Source of the DNA: Entrophospora sp. SA101
Taxonomy: Eukaryota; Glomeromycota; Glomeromycetes; Entrophosporales; Entrophosporaceae
DNA: 18,284 bases
NCBI GenBank assembly: GCA_958430865.1
Contig: CAUDNR010004179.1
Coordinates: forward strand, 45,612 to 63,895
Direction of reading: 5' to 3'
Shown: positions 18,035 through 18,284 of the stretch, piece after piece
Position numbering within the stretch: position 1 is the first letter of the stretch
Layout of the letters: each line of letters starts with the position of its first letter
Notes under the pieces: model-generated
Told to the model about the DNA's origin: nothing
Databases searched by the model: none
What the model saw: the letters and a program-made list of their open reading frames with translations, nothing else
Program-made: the position numbers and the translations under genes

Positions 18035-18094
18035 ATTTGTTTTTGCTTTTTTTTTTTTTAAGAAATATATTCTAGAAAATACACTCCCTACCAT

Positions 18095-18284
18095 AAAATA
18101 TCCGACTGCCTGATGATTAATAATTGGAAATGTTACGCCTTATGCAATTTAAAAATTTTATTAACCAAATCGGAACTGGTGTATTACGTAAACATGTTTT
18201 TTAAAGTTGAGTTGCATACAATAATAAACTGATTTTAAGTTAACATCGCAGTGAGTGAGCGGCGGCACGTGCACGAATTTGTAA
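18095..18284. other. Window end, no gene seen
   Basis: AT-rich until a short GC-rich tail (GAGCGGCGGCACGTGCACG, about 18258-18276), which contrasts with the rest and may be the edge of another gene or repeat outside the window. Confidence 0.4.

Overview
The window reads as nuclear DNA of an arbuscular mycorrhizal fungus (Glomeromycotina, most like Rhizophagus). This is an inference from four things. The DNA is very AT-rich, with many microsatellites and small foldback elements. Genes carry short GT-AG introns of about 55-150 bases. The gene families (BTB/BACK proteins, kinase-like proteins with an N-terminal CxxC/CxxC motif, membrane-anchored Kelch proteins, secreted HExxHxxGxxH proteins) are ones greatly expanded in that group. 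No rRNA, tRNA, CRISPR array or operon structure was seen.

Layout. (1) Positions 84-1734, minus strand: a four-exon, 442-residue secreted metzincin-type metalloprotease whose last exon adds a GPI-anchor-like tail. (2) 1735-5823: no gene, one 195-base inverted-repeat element and simple repeats. (3) 5824-7808, minus: a degenerate kinase fragment whose reading frame can be joined by one 68-base intron to an exon encoding a Zn2Cys6 DNA-binding domain that has no ATG of its own. This is probably one chimeric gene of 638 codons. A small foldback element lies just upstream. (4) 7974-10212: intergenic, with one short coding-like remnant. (5) 10213-11867, minus: a complete four-exon, 461-residue Kelch-repeat type I membrane protein. 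(6) 11868-16633: a transposon graveyard with foldback elements (two with clear target-site duplications, one nested in another repeat), a decayed coding region, and an internally deleted pogo/Tigger-like element with a transposase C-terminal remnant, inserted at the edge of an older foldback element. (7) 16634-18034: two BTB/BACK gene copies in a tail-to-tail inverted duplication. The C-terminal half exists only once, as the spacer; the right copy carries a stop and a frameshift, and the left copy is truncated at the junction.

The genes do not form a pathway. The shared theme is rapid turnover of lineage-expanded families: a domain fusion, an inverted duplication and repeated small-transposon insertion within 18 kb. 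All coordinates and splice sites were read by eye from the sequence; family names come from motif recognition, with no database search.
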